This document shows positions 5,893-7,982 of a stretch of DNA of 7,982 nucleotides, in pieces. The stretch is from the NCBI GenBank assembly GCA_018883305.1, contig VEQI01000140.1, positions 1 through 7,982 of the forward strand, in the 5' to 3' direction. A program made the translations under genes and the position numbers. This DNA is from Limnohabitans sp. Lineage in GTDB: Bacteria; Pseudomonadota; Gammaproteobacteria; Burkholderiales; Burkholderiaceae_C. The notes under the pieces were generated by a model. It saw nothing but the letters and a program-made list of their open reading frames with translations. It was not told the origin of the DNA and searched no databases. How positions within the stretch are numbered: the first letter of the stretch is position 1; each line of letters opens with the position of its first letter.

Positions 5893-6678
5893 ATGGCATT
5901 GATCGACATCAACGGGGTCTCGCTGGAGGTGGAGCGCATCACCGGCACCGGGCGTGGCGGCCGCGCCCCGATTGTTTTCCTGCACGAAGGACTGGGCTCG
6001 GTCTCGCAGTGGACCACCCGTGAGCTCAACTGGCCCCAGGCCCTGTGTGAGGCCTGTGAGCGCGATGGCGTGGTGTACTCCCGCCGTGGCTACGGACGCT
6101 CCGAAGCCATTCCCGATATCCGCACCTCCCAACGCCTGCAGCCCGACTACATGCACCGGCAAGCCTGGGATGTGCTGCCGCCGCTGCTGCAAACGCTGGG
6201 GGTGCACCAGCCCGTGTTGCTGGGCCATTCGGATGGCGGCACCATCGCCTTGTTGCATGCCTCCCAGCACCCGGTGTCCGCCTGCGTGGTGATGGCACCA
6301 CATGTGATCGTGGAACCCGAGTCGTTGCAGGCCATTGAAGCGGCCCGAGAGGCCTACCTGCACGGCAACCTGCGCGAGCGACTCAGCCGCTACCACGATG
6401 ATGTGGACAGCGCCTTCTGGCAATGGAACGATGTCTGGCTGTCCCCCGGCTTTCGCAGTTTTGATATCCGCGAGGATTGCCGCCGCATTCAGGCGCCGGT
6501 GCTGGCGATCCAGGGTCGGCAAGACCCCTACGGCACGCTGCAACAGATTGAAGACATCCGTCCCGATCACGGCCGCATCGAGCGCTGCGTGCTGGAGCAC
6601 TGCGGCCATGTGCCCCAGCGTGACCAGACGCTGGCCTGTACACAGCGTATCGTCGGGTTTCTGGCCTCGTGCCCCTGA
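5893..6678 (+). CDS. Alpha/beta-fold hydrolase
   Basis: A 261-residue cytoplasmic hydrolase with no signal peptide. The nucleophile elbow is G111-H-S113-D-G-G. The likely triad is Ser113, Asp211 (in the G-R-Q-D-P loop after a V-L-A-I-Q-G strand) and His239 (in C-G-H-V-P). The oxyanion-hole motif is H31-E-G-L-G, and the strand with Y62-S-R-R-G-Y-G-R-S70 is typical of the fold. The lid region (about 140-190) is rich in charged and aromatic residues, and its substrate cannot be told; ester, thioester or C-C bond hydrolysis are all possible. The length is normal. It is divergent from the operon at 5751 and is followed after 24 bases by the pseudouridine synthase on the same strand, so the two may share a transcript. 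ATG 5893 is the start: no earlier Met fits and the product begins directly with the first beta strand. Confidence 0.88.
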   Translation: MALIDINGVSLEVERITGTGRGGRAPIVFLHEGLGSVSQWTTRELNWPQALCEACERDGVVYSRRGYGRSEAIPDIRTSQRLQPDYMHRQAWDVLPPLLQTLGVHQPVLLGHSDGGTIALLHASQHPVSACVVMAPHVIVEPESLQAIEAAREAYLHGNLRERLSRYHDDVDSAFWQWNDVWLSPGFRSFDIREDCRRIQAPVLAIQGRQDPYGTLQQIEDIRPDHGRIERCVLEHCGHVPQRDQTLACTQRIVGFLASCP

Positions 6679-6702
6679 GACGGCTCAGCCCGTGCCACGT
6701 TC

Positions 6703-7452
6703 ATGACCTTGCAGGAATTGCTGTTCGCCCAGGGCTTTGGCACCCGGCGTGTCTGCGCTGGCCTGGTCCAGCAGGGCCACGTCGAGTTGCCCACCCCTGA
6801 GGGCTGGGCCGTTTGCGACGATCCCTGGCTGACCATCCAGCCTGACGAAGCCTGGCCCTACCGCGTGCAGGGGGTGGTCTGGCCCTACCACCGGCAAGCC
6901 TATCTGATGCTGCACAAGCCCGCGGGCACAGAGTGTTCGCAACGCCCGTCCACCTGGCCCAGCATCTACACCCTGTTGCCAGCGCCCTTGCGCCAGCGGC
7001 CTCAAAAATCCGCTGTGCAAGGCGTGCAGGCCGTGGGCCGCCTGGATCAGGACACCACCGGTCTGCTGATCCTCACCGATGATGGTCCGCTGATCCACCG
7101 CATGACCTCACCCAGGCACCATGTGCCCAAGGTCTACGAGGTGGGCACGGCCGAGGCCATGGATGCCACCGTGGTCCAACGTTTGTTGGCCGGTGTGGTG
7201 CTGAACGACGACCCGCGCCCGGTGCGTGCGGCGGCCTGCGAACTGGTGGCACCTCAGCACCTGAAACTCACGCTGACCGAGGGCAAATACCACCAGGTCA
7301 AACGCATGCTGGCCGCCACGGGCCATGAGGTGGTGCAATTGCACCGTTCGCAAATAGGTGAGCTTCGCCTGCCCGATGACTTGGCCCCGGGGCAGTGGCG
7401 CTGGCTCACCCCCGCCGAGCTGGTGGCCGCCCAAACCCGTTGGCCAGCTTGA
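6703..7452 (+). CDS. rsuA: 16S rRNA pseudouridine synthase, RsuA type
   Basis: A 249-residue enzyme of the RsuA/RluB/RluE/RluF family. RsuA makes pseudouridine at position 516 of 16S rRNA (E. coli numbering) during small-subunit assembly. The N-terminal 30 or so residues are a divergent S4 RNA-binding domain (L-L-x-x-Q-G-F-G-T-R-R, then Q-Q-G-H-V). The catalytic motif is G112-R-L-D115-Q-D-T-T-G, with Asp115 the expected nucleophile. R-M-T-S-P-R-H-H (133-140), E-G-K-Y-H-Q-V-K-R-M (193-202) and the ending D-L-A-P-G-x-W-x-x-L-T all match E. coli RsuA from memory. RluE and RluF are relatives, but the S-P-R-H-H segment and the C-terminal match favour RsuA. The gene begins 24 bases after the hydrolase stop and has a poor ribosome site. 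GTG/TTG alternatives inside would cut the S4 domain, so ATG 6703 is preferred. Confidence 0.88.
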   Translation: MTLQELLFAQGFGTRRVCAGLVQQGHVELPTPEGWAVCDDPWLTIQPDEAWPYRVQGVVWPYHRQAYLMLHKPAGTECSQRPSTWPSIYTLLPAPLRQRPQKSAVQGVQAVGRLDQDTTGLLILTDDGPLIHRMTSPRHHVPKVYEVGTAEAMDATVVQRLLAGVVLNDDPRPVRAAACELVAPQHLKLTLTEGKYHQVKRMLAATGHEVVQLHRSQIGELRLPDDLAPGQWRWLTPAELVAAQTRWPA

Positions 7453-7461
7453 GTGAGCTGA

Positions 7462-7478
7462 GTCGCCCGGGCGGCGAC
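7462..7478 (+). terminator. GC-rich hairpin after rsuA (weak terminator candidate)
   Basis: GTCGCC and GGCGAC form a 6-base stem around a CGGGC loop, beginning 10 bases after the rsuA stop. No T-tract follows; the next bases are purine-rich. It may act as a pause or 3'-end stabiliser, or contribute to Rho-dependent termination, but it is not a canonical intrinsic terminator. Confidence 0.3.
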
Positions 7479-7497
7479 ACGAGGGGGGCGGGTGTGG

Positions 7498-7503
7498 AAC
7501 AAT
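7498..7503 (+). promoter_or_regulatory. Possible -10 element for the thiol dioxygenase
   Basis: AACAAT matches 4 of 6 bases of TATAAT and sits in a TGTGG-AACAATG context, 35 bases before ATG 7538. GCGACA (7474-7479) is 18 bases upstream and matches 4 of 6 bases of TTGACA, but it overlaps the hairpin after rsuA. The 85-base gap between genes makes a separate promoter plausible. Confidence 0.3.
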
Positions 7504-7537
7504 GCCTTGAACTTCAATCCCCTGCCGCCTCTACCTC

Positions 7538-7982
7538 ATGAGCACACCCCGCCTGGACCTGTTCATCTCTGCCCTGACCGACCTGGTCGAGCGTACCCAA
7601 GACGAAGCCGAGATCCTGCAAGTCGGTCGCGGCCTACTGCATGAACTGGTGCGTCAGGACGATTGGCTGCCACCCGAGTTTGCCCAGCCAGATACCCAGC
7701 GCTACCAGCAATACCCGCTCTATGTGGACCCACGGGGCCGCTTCTCGGTGGTGAGTTTTGTCTGGGGACCTGGGCAGGCAACGCCCGTGCATGACCACAC
7801 CGTATGGGGACTCATCGGCATGCTGCGAGGCAGCGAGTGCTGTCAGGCGTACACCGAGAACGCTCAGGGCGTGCAACAACCCCACGGTGAGATCCAGACC
7901 CTGTTGCCCGGACAGGTCGAGGCGGTTTCACCACGCATTGGTGATGTGCACAAGGTCTGGAATGCCCTGAACGATCACCCAT
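7538..7982 (+). CDS. Cysteine dioxygenase-family thiol dioxygenase (3-mercaptopropionate dioxygenase-like), 3' end cut by the window
   Basis: The first 148 residues of a non-haem iron cupin; no stop codon is reached before the window ends. The iron ligands are visible: H85-D-H87 in the P-V-H-D-H-T-V-W-G motif, and H138 in G-D-V-H-K-V. The M-L-R-G turn after the first cupin motif fits the family. These enzymes add dioxygen to a thiol to give a sulfinate. Where mammalian cysteine dioxygenase has the substrate-binding Arg60, the Y-Q-Q-Y segment places Gln58, and the position of the Cys of the Cys-Tyr cofactor appears to be Gly91. Both are features of the bacterial Gln-type group, whose characterised members prefer 3-mercaptopropionate. 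The alignment is by eye. Full-length members are about 190-210 residues, so roughly a quarter is missing. The start ATG 7538 has no clear Shine-Dalgarno sequence. Confidence 0.85.
   Translation, partial: MSTPRLDLFISALTDLVERTQDEAEILQVGRGLLHELVRQDDWLPPEFAQPDTQRYQQYPLYVDPRGRFSVVSFVWGPGQATPVHDHTVWGLIGMLRGSECCQAYTENAQGVQQPHGEIQTLLPGQVEAVSPRIGDVHKVWNALNDHP

Noticed and set aside
5809..6609. Long open frame of about 266 codons on the minus strand across the hydrolase gene
   Set aside because: It is antisense to a gene with a clear catalytic triad, shows no recognisable domain, and is the kind of open frame expected opposite GC-rich coding sequence.
7462..7478. Strong intrinsic terminator after rsuA
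   Set aside because: The stem is only 6 bases and no T-run follows, so it is listed only as a weak candidate.
1..7982. Mobile element, CRISPR array, tRNA or defence island
   Set aside because: No terminal inverted repeats, spaced direct repeats, tRNA-like cloverleaf, or transposase, integrase or nuclease motifs were seen; gene density and codon use are uniform throughout.

Overview
The window looks like an ordinary chromosomal segment of a high-GC betaproteobacterium, most likely Burkholderiales and near Comamonadaceae. This rests on GC-biased third positions, tight gene packing, an RsuA followed by a Gln-type thiol dioxygenase, and the general feel of the protein families. It is an inference and no ribosomal marker is present. 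There are no RNA genes, insertion sequences, CRISPR arrays or phage genes, and no stretch of more than 300 bases lacks a gene.

Layout: (1) 7-1695 (+) is a K+ channel-like protein with an unusual arrangement: two complete voltage-sensor domains in tandem, then a single pore and a helical cytoplasmic tail. (2) 1692-5751 (-) is a compact run of four genes, transcribed right to left: a secreted YVTN/YncE-type beta-propeller, a secreted NodB-fold polysaccharide deacetylase, a membrane histidine-cluster (sterol desaturase/fatty acid hydroxylase) enzyme, and an EntS/MFS_3-type efflux transporter. Overlaps or very short gaps suggest one operon. Its last gene converges on the channel gene, and the two stop codons share bases. 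(3) 5752-5892 is a 141-base divergent intergenic region that should hold the promoters for the operon and for the rightward genes. (4) 5893-7452 (+) holds an alpha/beta hydrolase and then an RsuA-type pseudouridine synthase. (5) 7538-7982 (+) is the first part of a cysteine dioxygenase-family thiol dioxygenase, cut by the window end. Its visible residues point to the 3-mercaptopropionate dioxygenase (Gln) type.

Working together: the four minus-strand genes all point to the cell envelope (periplasmic propeller, periplasmic deacetylase, membrane lipid hydroxylase, exporter) and may form a module with no assigned pathway. The most notable single object is the channel: a 4TM + 6TM, one-pore protein whose two S4 helices each carry six basic residues at exact three-residue spacing. 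RsuA is housekeeping. The hydrolase and the dioxygenase are common accessory metabolic enzymes whose substrates cannot be read from this window.
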